A stretch of DNA of 64,000 bases from Streptomyces sp. NBC_00285 (GCF_036174265.1 NZ_CP108055.1:4216001-4280000), one strand, 5' to 3'. Numbered from the stretch's first letter, positions 8,359 to 16,619 are shown. Program-made: numbers and translations. The notes: a model not told the origin generated them from the letters alone.

Positions 8359-9005
8359 CATGGGACTGGAGTGCCGTAAGCGACTTCATGCCGCAGTTCT
8401 GGGACGGGCTGCTGGTCACCCTGCAGGCCCTCGCGCTGGGCTCGCTGATCTCTTTCGCGCTCGGGCTGGTGTGGGCGCTGCTGATGCGCGCGCCGTCGCG
8501 GTTCGTGCGCTGGCCGGTCGGGGTGGTCACGGAGTTCGTGCGCAACACCCCGCTGCTGGTCCAGCTGTTCTTCCTCTTCTATGTGCTGCCCGAGTGGGGT
8601 GTGACCCTCTCGGCGCTGGCCACCGGTGTCATCGGGATCGGGCTGCACTACTCGACGTACACCATGCAGGTCTACCGCGCCGGTATCGAGGCGGTGCCCG
8701 CCGGCCAGTGGGAGGCGGCGACGGCGCTGAACCTGCCGCGGATGCGGACCTGGCAGGTGGTGATCCTGCCGCAGGCGATCCGCCGGGTCGTGCCGGCCCT
8801 CGGCAACTACGTGATCTCGATGCTCAAGGACACGCCGCTGCTGATGGTGATCACGGTCCTGGAGATGCTCGGCGAGGCGCGGCTGTACTCGCAGCAGCAC
8901 TTCCAGTTCACCGAGCCCCTGACCGTGATCGGCGTGGCCTTCATCGTCATCTCCTATCTGGCCTCCCTTCTTCTGCGATCCCTGGAGCGACGTCTTGTCC
9001 GCTGA
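8355..9005 (+). CDS. ehuD: ABC transporter permease, EhuD type
   Basis: A 216-residue permease homologous to the preceding one, with the same polar amino acid family pattern: TEFVRNTPLLVQLFFLFYV in the second helix region and an EAA-type loop around GIEAVPAGQWEAATALNL. The start codon overlaps the stop of the upstream permease (ATGA), and the last eleven bases overlap the ATPase gene. It most likely forms the second half of the heterodimeric channel. There is no separate promoter, so expression should follow the binding-protein gene, probably under the IclR-type regulator encoded at the end of the cluster. Confidence 0.85.
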   Translation: MTWDWSAVSDFMPQFWDGLLVTLQALALGSLISFALGLVWALLMRAPSRFVRWPVGVVTEFVRNTPLLVQLFFLFYVLPEWGVTLSALATGVIGIGLHYSTYTMQVYRAGIEAVPAGQWEAATALNLPRMRTWQVVILPQAIRRVVPALGNYVISMLKDTPLLMVITVLEMLGEARLYSQQHFQFTEPLTVIGVAFIVISYLASLLLRSLERRLVR

Positions 9006-9792
9006 CACCCCTCTCATGAAGGAACCCGACGCCAACACCAACCCGCCGGTGGACGGCAGCGAGCTCATCCGCTTCGAGAACGTGACCAAGCGCTTCGGGT
9101 CGAACACGGTCCTGGACCGGCTGGACTTCTCCGTGGACTCCGGCAAGCACGTGACGCTGATCGGTCCCTCCGGGTCCGGCAAGACCACGATCCTGCGGAT
9201 GCTGATGACGCTGACCGAGCCCGACGAGGGCACGGTCTCCGTCGACGGGCAGCAGTTGTTCCCGGCACCGGAGAAGCAGCTCCGCGAGGTGCGGAAGAAG
9301 ATCGGGATGGTCTTCCAGCAGTTCAACCTGTTCCCGAACATGTCGGTGCTCAGGAACATCACCGAGGCGCCCGTCACCGTGCTCGGCCTGCCCAAGGACG
9401 AGGCGGAGGCACGCGCGCGTGAGCTGCTCGACCTGGTGGGCCTCGCCGACAAGGCCGGGGCCCAGCCGACCCAGCTGTCCGGCGGGCAGCAGCAGCGGGT
9501 GGCGATCGCGCGGGCGCTGGCCATGCGGCCGCAGGTACTGCTGCTCGACGAGGTGACCTCGGCGCTCGACCCGGAGCTGGTCGCGGGCGTACTCGACGTG
9601 CTGCGGGACATCGCCCGCACCACCGACATCACGATGCTCTGTGTGACCCACGAGATGAACTTCGCGCGGGACATCTCCGACCAGGTCCTGATGTTCGACG
9701 CCGGGCGCATCATCGAGTCGGGCGCCCCGGAGAAGATCTTCAGCGACCCCGAGCAGGACCGGACCCGGGAATTTCTCAGCGCGGTTCTCTGA
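8995..9792 (+). CDS. ehuA: ABC transporter ATP-binding protein, EhuA type
   Basis: A 265-residue ABC ATPase with all motifs intact: Walker A GPSGSGKTT, Q-loop MVFQQFNLFPN, signature LSGGQQQRV, Walker B VLLLDEVTSALD and the switch His in VTHEMNFA. It powers uptake through the two adjacent permeases. I place the start at TTG 8995 because GGAG lies properly upstream; the in-frame ATG at 9016 has no ribosome site. The gene overlaps the preceding permease, giving a complete ehuBCDA-like operon. About 220 bp with a 16-bp palindrome separates it from the regulator gene. Confidence 0.87.
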   Translation: MSADTPLMKEPDANTNPPVDGSELIRFENVTKRFGSNTVLDRLDFSVDSGKHVTLIGPSGSGKTTILRMLMTLTEPDEGTVSVDGQQLFPAPEKQLREVRKKIGMVFQQFNLFPNMSVLRNITEAPVTVLGLPKDEAEARARELLDLVGLADKAGAQPTQLSGGQQQRVAIARALAMRPQVLLLDEVTSALDPELVAGVLDVLRDIARTTDITMLCVTHEMNFARDISDQVLMFDAGRIIESGAPEKIFSDPEQDRTREFLSAVL

Positions 9793-9845
9793 CCACAAGA
9801 AGTGAACGAAGTTCAATCTTCGAGGTCCCCGGCTCGGGTGGTGCC

Positions 9846-9861
9846 GCTGGCATATGCCAGC
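9846..9861. promoter_or_regulatory. Perfect 16-bp palindrome, candidate operator
   Basis: GCTGGCATATGCCAGC reads identically on both strands. It lies in the 221-bp gap between the transporter ATPase and the IclR-type regulator, about 150 bp before the regulator start. It has no loop or T-run, so it is unlikely to be a terminator; a regulator-binding site is the simplest reading. No second copy was seen in the 3520-3716 or 6661-6757 promoter regions. Confidence 0.45.
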
Positions 9862-10013
9862 GTGTCAGCGCCCCTGTTGAGAGGCCCGGGCCGGGGCCTG
9901 AATCTCGTCAACACCCGCTCACTACCAGCCCTTTGACGGCTATCGTGGAAGGGATCGCTTTTCGGATTACTGCCCAGTAGTAGTGCACCGAGCGAGCCGC
10001 AGGGGGAAACACC

Positions 10014-10772
10014 GTGGCGCTGAAGCACGAGCCGACCGCGCCGTACCACTCGGCCCAGGACGCACTGCGCGTCCTGGAGACGGTGGCGCGGCACTCCGCC
10101 GGAGTCACCGACGTCGAACTCGCCCGCACCACCGGTCTGGACCCCGAGCGGCTGACCGCGCTCCTGAGGATGCTGCGCCGAGAGGGATACGTCGCCCAGG
10201 TCGCCGACGGCGCGTATGTCACGGGCGAGGCCCTGACCAGGCTCAGCTCCACCCAGGAACGCGACCAGGCCCTGCGCGACCAGCTCCAGCGCACCCTCGA
10301 CGAACTGCGCGACTCGATCGGCGCGGCGATCTACATCAGCCGGTACGTCGACGGCGAGGTCACCATCGCCCAGTACGCCGACGGCCCCGCGACCCCCGCG
10401 GTCAACGAGTGGGTGGACTTCCGTTCCTCCGCGCACGCCACGGCCCTCGGCAAGAGCCTGCTAAGCCAGCTCGACCACAACGGCCGCCGCGACCACCTCT
10501 CCCGACACCGCATGACCCGCCTCACCTCCCGGACCATCACCAACGACAGGCTGCTGCTCTCCCGCCTGGAGGCCCAGCCGCCGACGGTCCCCCACCTCGA
10601 CCTGCAGGAGTACGCGGTGGGCACGGTGTGCGCGGCGGTCCCGATCACGGCAGGTTCGTCGGTGGGCTGTCTGGCCCTGTCCCTCCCGATCGACCAGGCG
10701 CATCGGCTCCGCCAGGCGACGGACCGGTTGAACAGAGGCGCGACACCGGTCCTCCTGTCGCTGGCGATCTAG
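10014..10772 (+). CDS. IclR-family transcriptional regulator
   Basis: A 252-residue regulator. The N-terminal winged helix-turn-helix spans about residues 13-75 (ALRVLETVARHSAGVTDVEL, then LLRMLRREGYVAQ). The C-terminal effector domain has the IclR marks HATALGKSLLSQL and VGTVCAAVPIT. Such proteins bind small organic acids and control adjacent catabolic operons. The start is GTG 10014 with AGGGGG upstream. Its place at the end of the racemase/dehydrogenase/amidase/transporter module suggests that it is the local regulator. In S. coelicolor the corresponding gene sits just before the LPMO gene of the tip-glycan locus. Confidence 0.88.
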   Translation: MALKHEPTAPYHSAQDALRVLETVARHSAGVTDVELARTTGLDPERLTALLRMLRREGYVAQVADGAYVTGEALTRLSSTQERDQALRDQLQRTLDELRDSIGAAIYISRYVDGEVTIAQYADGPATPAVNEWVDFRSSAHATALGKSLLSQLDHNGRRDHLSRHRMTRLTSRTITNDRLLLSRLEAQPPTVPHLDLQEYAVGTVCAAVPITAGSSVGCLALSLPIDQAHRLRQATDRLNRGATPVLLSLAI

Positions 10773-10889
10773 GAGCGGAACAGGAGGCCGTCCGTCGCCC
10801 GCGGCCCCGCGTGGACCGGCCGCGCCCACGCGACAAAACCACCCATCGACACAGCCCCGCGGTGGTCGGAAGCACCCCCTGCAACCGGG

Positions 10890-10895
10890 TAGTAT
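10890..10895 (+). promoter_or_regulatory. Possible -10 box of tRNA-Lys copy 1
   Basis: TAGTAT is the most AT-rich hexamer in the 166-bp gap after the IclR-type gene and lies 43 bases before the mature tRNA 5' end. No clear -35 box was found, so this is tentative. Confidence 0.35.
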
Positions 10896-10938
10896 TTTCT
10901 CTGTCGCCAACCGCCACAGCGCGGACGGCGAGAGTCAT

Positions 10939-11012
10939 GCGCCGCTAGCTCAGTTGGTTAGAGCAGCTGACTCTTAATCAGCGGGTCCGGGGTTCGAGTC
11001 CCTGGCGGCGCA
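10939..11012 (+). tRNA. tRNA-Lys (CTT), copy 1
   Basis: A complete 74-nt cloverleaf. The seven-base acceptor stem GCGCCGC pairs with GCGGCGC; the D arm is GCTC-AGTTGGTTA-GAGC; the anticodon arm GCTGA-CTCTTAA-TCAGC reads anticodon CTT; the T arm is CGGGG-TTCGAGT-CCCTG; the discriminator base is A. CCA is not encoded. An identical copy lies at 16641-16714. A terminator hairpin follows six bases downstream, and beyond that lies a truncated copy of the 3' half. Confidence 0.98.
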
Positions 11013-11017
11013 CCGGT

Positions 11018-11049
11018 GAAGGGCCTCTCGTGGGAGCGAGGGGCCCTTC
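11018..11049 (+). terminator. Terminator hairpin after tRNA-Lys copy 1
   Basis: GAAGGGCCTCTCG and CGAGGGGCCCTTC form a 13-bp stem with one G-T wobble and a six-base loop immediately after the tRNA. A U-run is lacking, as is common in Streptomyces. Confidence 0.75.
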
Positions 11050-11113
11050 CGCGTTCCCCACAGCACCGCGGGGGCGGCTGGGGGTCTGGGGGTCGCCCCC
11101 CAGAAGACACAGC

Positions 11114-11162
11114 ATCAGCGGGTCCGGGGTTCGAGTCCCTGGCGGCGCACCGGTGAAGGGCC
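11114..11162 (+). repeat. Truncated tRNA-Lys 3' half plus flank (copy at locus 1)
   Basis: This 49-bp stretch is identical to 10977-11025, that is the tRNA from the end of the anticodon loop through the discriminator base and 13 bases beyond. The 5' half of the tRNA is missing and is replaced by a G/C-rich hairpin stretch ending in AGACACAGC. Similar fragments follow tRNA-Lys copy 2. It cannot fold as a tRNA. It overlaps the 3' end of the convergent acyl-CoA synthetase gene. Confidence 0.85.
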
Positions 11163-12737
11163 TTCGGCGTCTCCCAGCCTCCGGTACGTCCGTTCGCCCG
11201 GCGGTAGCCACCACACCGGGTCGGCGCATCGCACCCCTTCCTTCCGCAGCCGTGCCCGGTGGATCTTGTTGGTCGCGGTGACCGGCATGTGCTCCACCAC
11301 CCGCACCAACCGGGGCGCCATCTTCGTCCCGAGATCGGGCTGGGCGGCCAGGAAGTCCGCGAAGGCCACCGGCTCGAAGGTCCCGGCGATCGTCGCCATC
11401 ACCTGATCCCCGGTCACCGGATCGGGCACCGCGTACACGGCGACGGCCACCGCCCCCTCGTACCGCGCGAGGATGTTCTCGATCATCGCGGCGGCCAGGT
11501 TCTCGCTGTCGACGCGGAGCCGGTCGTCGGTGCGCCCGGCGAAGTAGAGGTAGTCGTCGGCGTCGCGGTAGAAGAGGTCGCCGGTCCAGTACCAGCCGTC
11601 CCGGAGCCGCTCGGCCTCCGCCGCCGCGTTCCGCCAGTACCCCTCGAAGGGGTTCGGCCCCTTGTTCACCAGCTCCCCGATCGCCTCGTCCCCGTTCAGC
11701 AGCCGCCCGGCCGTGTCGAGGACGGCGGGCGGGCACTCCGCTCGCGTCTCCTGATGCAGTACGGCGAGCCCTGGCCCCGCCCGTCCGACCGCGCCCTCCG
11801 GGGTGCCGGGCGCCCACTGGATCGCCGCCCCGCCCTCGGAGGACCCGTACCCCTCGACCAGCCGCACCCCGAACCGCCGCTCGAACGCGGCCGCGTCCAC
11901 CGCACCGGCCTCGGTGCCGAAGCCGAGCCGCAGCGGGTTGTCCCGGTCGTCCTCGCGCAGCTCGGTGGCCAGGACGTACTGGATCGCCCGGCCGACATAG
12001 GTGAAGTACGTCGCCCCGTACTCCCGTACGTCCGCCAGGAACCCCGACGCCGAGAACCGCCGCCTGAGCGCGACGCCCGCCCCGCTCGCCAGCGCGGGCG
12101 CCCAGTCGGCGATCACCGCGTTGCCGTGGAACATCGGCATGCAGACGTAGTGCACGCCGTCCGGACCGAGCCGGAACTGGTCGGCCAGCGAGCGCCCGGC
12201 GGCGGCCAGCCGGCCCTGGGAGCAGAGCGCGGCCTTGGGGGCGCCGGTCGAGCCGGAGGTGAAGTAGAGGAGGAGTCGGTCGTCGGGGGCGGCGCGGGAG
12301 GCGTCCGGTTCGGCGCCGGCGTAGGGCGCGAGCAGGGTGTCGTATTCGTCGGTGCCGGTCACCAGCAGGCGGACGCCGGGCAGGTCCAGGCCGCGCAGCA
12401 AAGGGAGTTGGGACGGTTCGGTGATCAGCAGGCGGCATTCGGTGTGCAGGATGTCGCGGGCGAGTTCGGGTCCCCGGCGGGTGGGGTTGATACCGGCGAC
12501 GGCGGCGCGGGAGAGCGCGGCCGCACTCAACCACAGGGGGTATTCAGGGGTGTTGTCGAGGAGGACGCCGATATGGGCGCCCGGTGGCAGCAGGTCGGTG
12601 AGCAGGGCCGCCCGGGCGGCGGCGCCCGCGGCCATCTCATGGTGGGTGTGCGCCCGCCCCTCGAACCACAGCCCGGGACGGTGGTCGTCCCACCGGCCGG
12701 CGACGAGCTCTGCGACCGTGCGCCTCCTGGAGTCCAT
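11115..12737 (-). CDS. Acyl-CoA synthetase (AMP-forming), C terminus extended into a tRNA-derived repeat
   Basis: A 540-residue ANL-superfamily adenylating enzyme of the long-chain acyl-CoA synthetase type. Motifs are the P-loop-like LLYFTSGSTGAPKA, the A5 region VEGYGSSEGG, the hinge aspartate region WYWTGDLFYRDADDYLYF and the C-terminal lysine region ATNKIHRARLRKEG. It would activate a carboxylic acid as an acyl-AMP and then an acyl-CoA. The normal C terminus ends near ERTYRRLG. The frame then runs about 18 codons through the complement of the tRNA-Lys 3' fragment (PVRRQGLEPRTR) and stops inside it, so the original stop was probably lost. ATG 12737 has no clear ribosome site. Confidence 0.85.
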   Translation of the reverse strand: MDSRRRTVAELVAGRWDDHRPGLWFEGRAHTHHEMAAGAAARAALLTDLLPPGAHIGVLLDNTPEYPLWLSAAALSRAAVAGINPTRRGPELARDILHTECRLLITEPSQLPLLRGLDLPGVRLLVTGTDEYDTLLAPYAGAEPDASRAAPDDRLLLYFTSGSTGAPKAALCSQGRLAAAGRSLADQFRLGPDGVHYVCMPMFHGNAVIADWAPALASGAGVALRRRFSASGFLADVREYGATYFTYVGRAIQYVLATELREDDRDNPLRLGFGTEAGAVDAAAFERRFGVRLVEGYGSSEGGAAIQWAPGTPEGAVGRAGPGLAVLHQETRAECPPAVLDTAGRLLNGDEAIGELVNKGPNPFEGYWRNAAAEAERLRDGWYWTGDLFYRDADDYLYFAGRTDDRLRVDSENLAAAMIENILARYEGAVAVAVYAVPDPVTGDQVMATIAGTFEPVAFADFLAAQPDLGTKMAPRLVRVVEHMPVTATNKIHRARLRKEGVRCADPVWWLPPGERTYRRLGDAEGPSPVRRQGLEPRTR

Positions 12738-12763
12738 GGAGGCGCACGGTAGTTGACGGACCG

Positions 12764-13219
12764 TCAGATGTGGAGAGACGAGTTCATCTCGGTGAAGGTG
12801 ACCATGAAGCCGACGCAGAAGGCCACGATCACGCCGAGGAAGGCCAGGACACCGAAGGTGGCCGCCGCGTGCTTGGCGCGGCGGGGTTCCTGGGCCGTGG
12901 CGACCACGTCCGCGCCCTCCGCGTAGTACACGGTGACGAAGTCGCCCTCCAGCCTGGTCGCCGGGCCGTCCTCCTCCTCGAAGCGGACGGCGCGGCCGTC
13001 GCGGGCCGTGAACTCGTACACGTGGTGGACGGTGGTGCGCACCGACGTGTCGTTGGCGCCGCCGTGGACCGTGGTGAACATCTTGAGGCAGCGCGCCTCG
13101 GCCGTCAGTCCGCTGTTCCACGCCTTGCGCATCTGGAGCCATTGCCGCACCACGCGGTAGGCGCCGAAGAGGGCTCCGGCCATGATCAGGACGGGAATGA
13201 TGTAGAAGAAGGCATCCAT
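12764..13219 (-). CDS. DUF3592-like membrane protein
   Basis: A 151-residue protein with a hydrophobic N-terminal helix (about residues 4-22), a soluble domain of about 80 residues and a C-terminal helix (about 117-140). The pattern, including YEFTARDGRAVRFEE and DFVTVYYAEGADVV, resembles DUF3592 proteins, whose function is not established. GGGGGATG lies before ATG 13219. It ends 26 bases before the acyl-CoA synthetase start on the same strand, so the two may be co-transcribed. It is not part of the known tip-glycan set but lies directly beside it. Confidence 0.7.
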   Translation of the reverse strand: MDAFFYIIPVLIMAGALFGAYRVVRQWLQMRKAWNSGLTAEARCLKMFTTVHGGANDTSVRTTVHHVYEFTARDGRAVRFEEEDGPATRLEGDFVTVYYAEGADVVATAQEPRRAKHAAATFGVLAFLGVIVAFCVGFMVTFTEMNSSLHI

Positions 13220-13311
13220 GGCGCATCCCCCGAGGTCAGGTACTGCTTGTGTGGGGGAACCTACCCCGGGGGAAGTCTGGACTGCCTCAAGCAATGCTCA
13301 GAAAGCAATGC

Positions 13312-13917
13312 TCAGAAAGCCACGTCCGAGCAGGCGTAGAACGCGTTCGTCGTGTCGGCGACCGTCCACACCGCGACGATGACGTGCCGTCCGCTGAGCC
13401 CGGACGGCAGGGTGCCGCTGTGCGAGAGGGTCGCCGGTGGACGCTGACCGTTGTAGGGGACGGTCAGGAACGGGGTGAGGTTGAGGTCGGAGCGGGCCAG
13501 GTTGTGGTTCTGGTTCCAACCCGCCCTGGTGACGTAGTACTTGAAGTCGGTCGTGGCGTGCATGGCGGTGAACTGCCAGCGGAACGTGTAGCTCTGACCT
13601 CCCGTCACCTTTGTCGTCGGCCAGGCGGTGCCCGACGGCGTCCTCGGCGCGCTGAGCTGACTGAAGCGGCTCGCGCCGCCGTTGCATATCTGACCGTCGG
13701 CCGGGCCTGCGGCCGGGAAGCCCTTGGGGCCCTCGACGCTCTGCGGCTCCCACTGGATGTCGCCGCAGTTCGTCACGGTGCCGTTCTGGCAGAGCTTCTG
13801 CCTGCTGATGGGGAGGTCGGTGTAGCCGTGGCCGCTCGCACCGCCGGACGAGAGCACCAGCGCGCCCGTCGTCGTGAGCCCGAGCGCGGCGGCGTACCAC
13901 TTGGTCTTTTTGCGCAT
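13312..13917 (-). CDS. lpmP: AA10 lytic polysaccharide monooxygenase, LpmP-like
   Basis: A 201-residue secreted copper monooxygenase. Residues 1-29 are a Sec signal ending ASG, so cleavage would expose His30 (HGYTDLP), the N-terminal half of the histidine brace; the second brace histidine is His120 in FTAMHATTD. The fold then follows the AA10 pattern (NHNLARSDLNL, VWTVADTTNAFYACSDVAF). Its place beside the SPFH, NlpC/P60, cslA, glxA and cslZ genes matches SCO2833/LpmP of S. coelicolor, which acts on glycans at hyphal tips together with CslA and GlxA. No carbohydrate-binding module is attached. The 3' end overlaps a short tandem repeat of AGCAATGCTCAGAA. Confidence 0.92.
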   Translation of the reverse strand: MRKKTKWYAAALGLTTTGALVLSSGGASGHGYTDLPISRQKLCQNGTVTNCGDIQWEPQSVEGPKGFPAAGPADGQICNGGASRFSQLSAPRTPSGTAWPTTKVTGGQSYTFRWQFTAMHATTDFKYYVTRAGWNQNHNLARSDLNLTPFLTVPYNGQRPPATLSHSGTLPSGLSGRHVIVAVWTVADTTNAFYACSDVAF

Positions 13918-14014
13918 GCTGCCGCTCCTGGAGAACGTGGGGGATGTTCCGTGAGGCGTACAGGTCTAGACCAAGTCCCAGATTATTGCCGTTACTTGAG
14001 CATGTCCAGACCAA

Positions 14015-15124
14015 TCACTGGCCTGTCTCTCCCCGCCCCGAACAGAACGCCACCGTCAGGTCCTTGACCAGCGCCTTGCGTTCGTAGTCGTCCATCTCCA
14101 CCAGGCCCCGCATGGTCAGCCGGGTCACCGTGTCCTCCACCGAGTCCACGACCGACGTCAGCATGGTGGCCCGGTGCTGGGCGTCCAGCGCGGCGATGCG
14201 ACGCCGGTGCATCGCGGCGGCGACCTCGGGGGCGTACTCGATGCGCAGCGGCTGGACCGAGAACACCTCGACGCCGACGGGCGCGGTCTCCGCGGCCACC
14301 AGCCGGGTCAGCGCCTCTCCGGCCGCGTCGGCCGAGCCGCGGCCGGATCCCGGCGCCTCCACCGGAACCCTGGCCAGCGCGGCCTCCACACACTCGCGCA
14401 GATACGTCTCGTGGTCGTCGACGCCCAGCGTGGCCCGCGCGGTGTCCCGCACCCGCCACACCACCAGGACGACGACCCGCAGCGCGACCCCGCTCGCGTC
14501 GGCGGCGGACATCGGCTCGCCGCGCCAGTGCCGCAGCCGTACGTCGACCCGGCGGCGCAGCAGCAGCGGATTGACCCACATCAGGCCGGTGCGCCGGACG
14601 GTCCCGCGGTAGCGGCCGAACAGTCCGAGCACCCAGGCCCGCCCGGTCCGGCCCCGGGCCAGTCCGCCGAAGCCGAACAGGCCGAGGGCGCCGGCCCCGG
14701 CGTACGCCGCCCACTGCGCCGGACCGAGGCCCGCTCCCGCGTACCACGGCAGCCGCAGCGCCTGCAGGGCGAGCGGCGGCAGCACGCCCGCCCACCACGA
14801 GGTGACCGCGCATCCGGCCAGTCCGCAGGCGCCGGCGAGGACACCCACCGAGCCCGGCAGCACCCGTGCGGGGCGCTCGGTCAGTTCGGGGTCGACGTCG
14901 GGGGCGGGGCGCGGGGTGACCTGAGCGGGCCTGCGCAGCCGGGGCTGCTCCCCCGTGCCCTGCCGGCGCGCCACCACCGCGGGCCTCAACGGCACCGACA
15001 CCGGGTCGGGGTCGTCGCGGAACAGCAGATGGATCGGGATCTCGGTGGTCGCCTCGTTCTGGATGAGCCGCGCGGGGCGTGCGTGCCCCTCGGGCTCAGG
15101 TGTGGGTGAAGTGGTCGTGCTCAT
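14015..15124 (-). CDS. SPFH/band 7 domain membrane protein (SCO2834-like)
   Basis: A 369-residue protein. An acidic, Pro-rich N-terminal region (residues 1-85) is followed by hydrophobic helices around residues 88-115 and 128-148, then an SPFH/band 7 domain containing RRTGLMWVNPLLLRRR and VGVEVFSVQPLRIEYAPEVA, and a C-terminal helical region with RRRIAALDAQHRATML. SPFH proteins form membrane scaffolds of the flotillin/stomatin kind. In this position it matches SCO2834 of the tip-glycan locus, and a scaffolding role for the CslA/GlxA machinery is a reasonable inference. It lies 40 bases downstream of the NlpC/P60-like gene on the same strand. Confidence 0.85.
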   Translation of the reverse strand: MSTTTSPTPEPEGHARPARLIQNEATTEIPIHLLFRDDPDPVSVPLRPAVVARRQGTGEQPRLRRPAQVTPRPAPDVDPELTERPARVLPGSVGVLAGACGLAGCAVTSWWAGVLPPLALQALRLPWYAGAGLGPAQWAAYAGAGALGLFGFGGLARGRTGRAWVLGLFGRYRGTVRRTGLMWVNPLLLRRRVDVRLRHWRGEPMSAADASGVALRVVVLVVWRVRDTARATLGVDDHETYLRECVEAALARVPVEAPGSGRGSADAAGEALTRLVAAETAPVGVEVFSVQPLRIEYAPEVAAAMHRRRIAALDAQHRATMLTSVVDSVEDTVTRLTMRGLVEMDDYERKALVKDLTVAFCSGRGETGQ

Positions 15125-15164
15125 GCGTGTCTCCAGCCTCCGCGCCAGATGTCACAACAGGTGG

Positions 15165-16487
15165 TTACGAGAAGAGCCGCCGCCAGGTCTCCGGTCCCGG
15201 GTAGCCGTCCGCCGCGCCGCCGCGCCAGCCCTGGGCGCGCTGGAACGCCTCGACGGCTCGCCGGTCCGGCTCGCCCCAGCGCGGCCCCGGGTCGCTCGTG
15301 TAGTACTTGCCGAATCCCTTCTTGACCAGCTGCCCGCCGAGCCGGGTGACGTACTCGTTTCTCGCGCCGGGCCGGAACATCGCGCGGCCCGGATAGCCGG
15401 GGACGCCGTGCGAGGAGGGAGCCTGCGGTCCCGCAGCACCCGCGCCGACGTCCTTGCCGCCGCCGGTGATCAGCAGCGTCCAGGTCTGCGCCCCGGGCAG
15501 CCCGTCCGCGTCGTCGCCCCGCCAGCCCTGCGCCTGCTGGAACGCCTGGGTGGCCCTGCGGTCCGCGTCCGTCCAGCGGGGGCCGGGACCGGAGGTGTAG
15601 GAGCGCCCGGCGCCGCGCTTCACGAGCATGCGGCCGAGCTGGGTGACGTACTTGTTGTTGGCCCCGGGACCGAAGTAGGCGGCCCCCGGATAGGGCGTCG
15701 CCTCCGGCGCCTCGGGCTTGGCGGTGTCGGGTTGGGTGGTGCCCGGTGCGGTGGTGCCCGGTTCGCCGCCCGCCGTACTGCCCGCCAGGCCCTTGTACCG
15801 GTAGGCGACGTACCGGGCCGAGTTGCTCCAGTAGGCGTACGGGGTGGCCTGCTTGCGGGCGCTTGGGCGGGTCTCCTCGTAGGCGAGGTAGTAGGTGTGC
15901 GTGTAGTCCGTCCAGCCGCCGAAGAGGACGACGTGGGAGCCGCTCTGCGGGTTGTCCGGGTTGTGGAAGAGCAGCATGTCGCCGGGCTGGAGGTCGTCCT
16001 TGGCGATCCGCACCCCGTACTGGTCGAGGCTGCCCGTCCACTCGTTGCCCGGCAGGTTCCAGGCCATGGACACGAAGCCCGAGCAGTCCTGCCGGTAGCC
16101 GTCGCCCCAGTACGCGGACATGCTGTACGGCACCTTCGCGGCGACCCAGAGTTTGGCTCGCCTGATGATGTCGGCACGGGTGGTGACCGGCGCCTTGATG
16201 ATCGCCGGCCGTCCGCCGGGACCGTGCAGCGGGGTCTTGCGGCCCTGCGGGGTGTCGGGTTCGTCACCTGCGGGAACGCCCGGACGGGAGGGGATGTGGG
16301 GGGCGGCGAAGGCCGGGGCCGCATGCATCGCACCGAGGGCGGTGGAGGCCGCGGCGGCGAGGATCAGGGCCCGGGCGGCGGCCGGGTGGCCGCCGGTCGA
16401 CCGCGGGAGAACGCGCCGCCAGTGGACGCATCCGGGGCAGTCGCAGTCGTCCGCGGGGTCGATGTCCTCGAATACCGGAGTCTCCAT
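15165..16487 (-). CDS. Secreted NlpC/P60-like protein with two peptidoglycan-binding-type repeats (SCO2835-like)
   Basis: A 440-residue protein with a signal-like hydrophobic stretch (about residues 37-60), an NlpC/P60- or amidase-like catalytic domain (QDCSGFVSMAW with the nucleophile Cys, SGSHVVLFGGW with the His), a Thr/Pro-rich linker, and two homologous C-terminal repeats of about 75 residues. Each repeat has the pattern KYVTQLGRMLVK ... GPGPRWTDADRRA ... QAFQQAQGWRG. Such repeats bind cell-wall polymers. GAGGGG lies before ATG 16487. The position matches SCO2835 of the tip-glycan locus. It may cut or remodel peptidoglycan where the CslA product emerges. An unusual Cys-rich CDCPGCVHW stands near the N terminus. 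Confidence 0.85.
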   Translation of the reverse strand: METPVFEDIDPADDCDCPGCVHWRRVLPRSTGGHPAAARALILAAAASTALGAMHAAPAFAAPHIPSRPGVPAGDEPDTPQGRKTPLHGPGGRPAIIKAPVTTRADIIRRAKLWVAAKVPYSMSAYWGDGYRQDCSGFVSMAWNLPGNEWTGSLDQYGVRIAKDDLQPGDMLLFHNPDNPQSGSHVVLFGGWTDYTHTYYLAYEETRPSARKQATPYAYWSNSARYVAYRYKGLAGSTAGGEPGTTAPGTTQPDTAKPEAPEATPYPGAAYFGPGANNKYVTQLGRMLVKRGAGRSYTSGPGPRWTDADRRATQAFQQAQGWRGDDADGLPGAQTWTLLITGGGKDVGAGAAGPQAPSSHGVPGYPGRAMFRPGARNEYVTRLGGQLVKKGFGKYYTSDPGPRWGEPDRRAVEAFQRAQGWRGGAADGYPGPETWRRLFS

Positions 16488-16619
16488 GCGACGCCCCTCA
16501 CACTCCAGGTCGAAATGTCCGCAACTGTGCACATTCACCAGTTTCTCAACTGTCGCCCCGACGCGCATGCTGACGGTCCGAATGATGTACGGCGACCCGG
16601 AGCACCCCTCGGCGTCCGG

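Noticed and set aside
6758..9792. A proven ectoine utilisation system
   Set aside because: The transporter fits the Ehu family, but no ectoine hydrolase, deacetylase or aminotransferase genes are present, so the substrate is left open.
11030..11281. Plus-strand frame beginning at the tRNA-Lys copy 1 terminator
   Set aside because: It is only a translation of tRNA fragments, spacers and the antisense of the synthetase. Similar frames at 16660-17161 read GTRTPDPLM or RRQGLEPRTR from the tRNA 3' half and are not proteins.
13290..13320. Tandem AGCAATGCTCAGAA repeat at the end of the LPMO gene
   Set aside because: A two-copy 15-bp duplication at the stop codon; it makes no hairpin and changes no catalytic residue, so no function is claimed.
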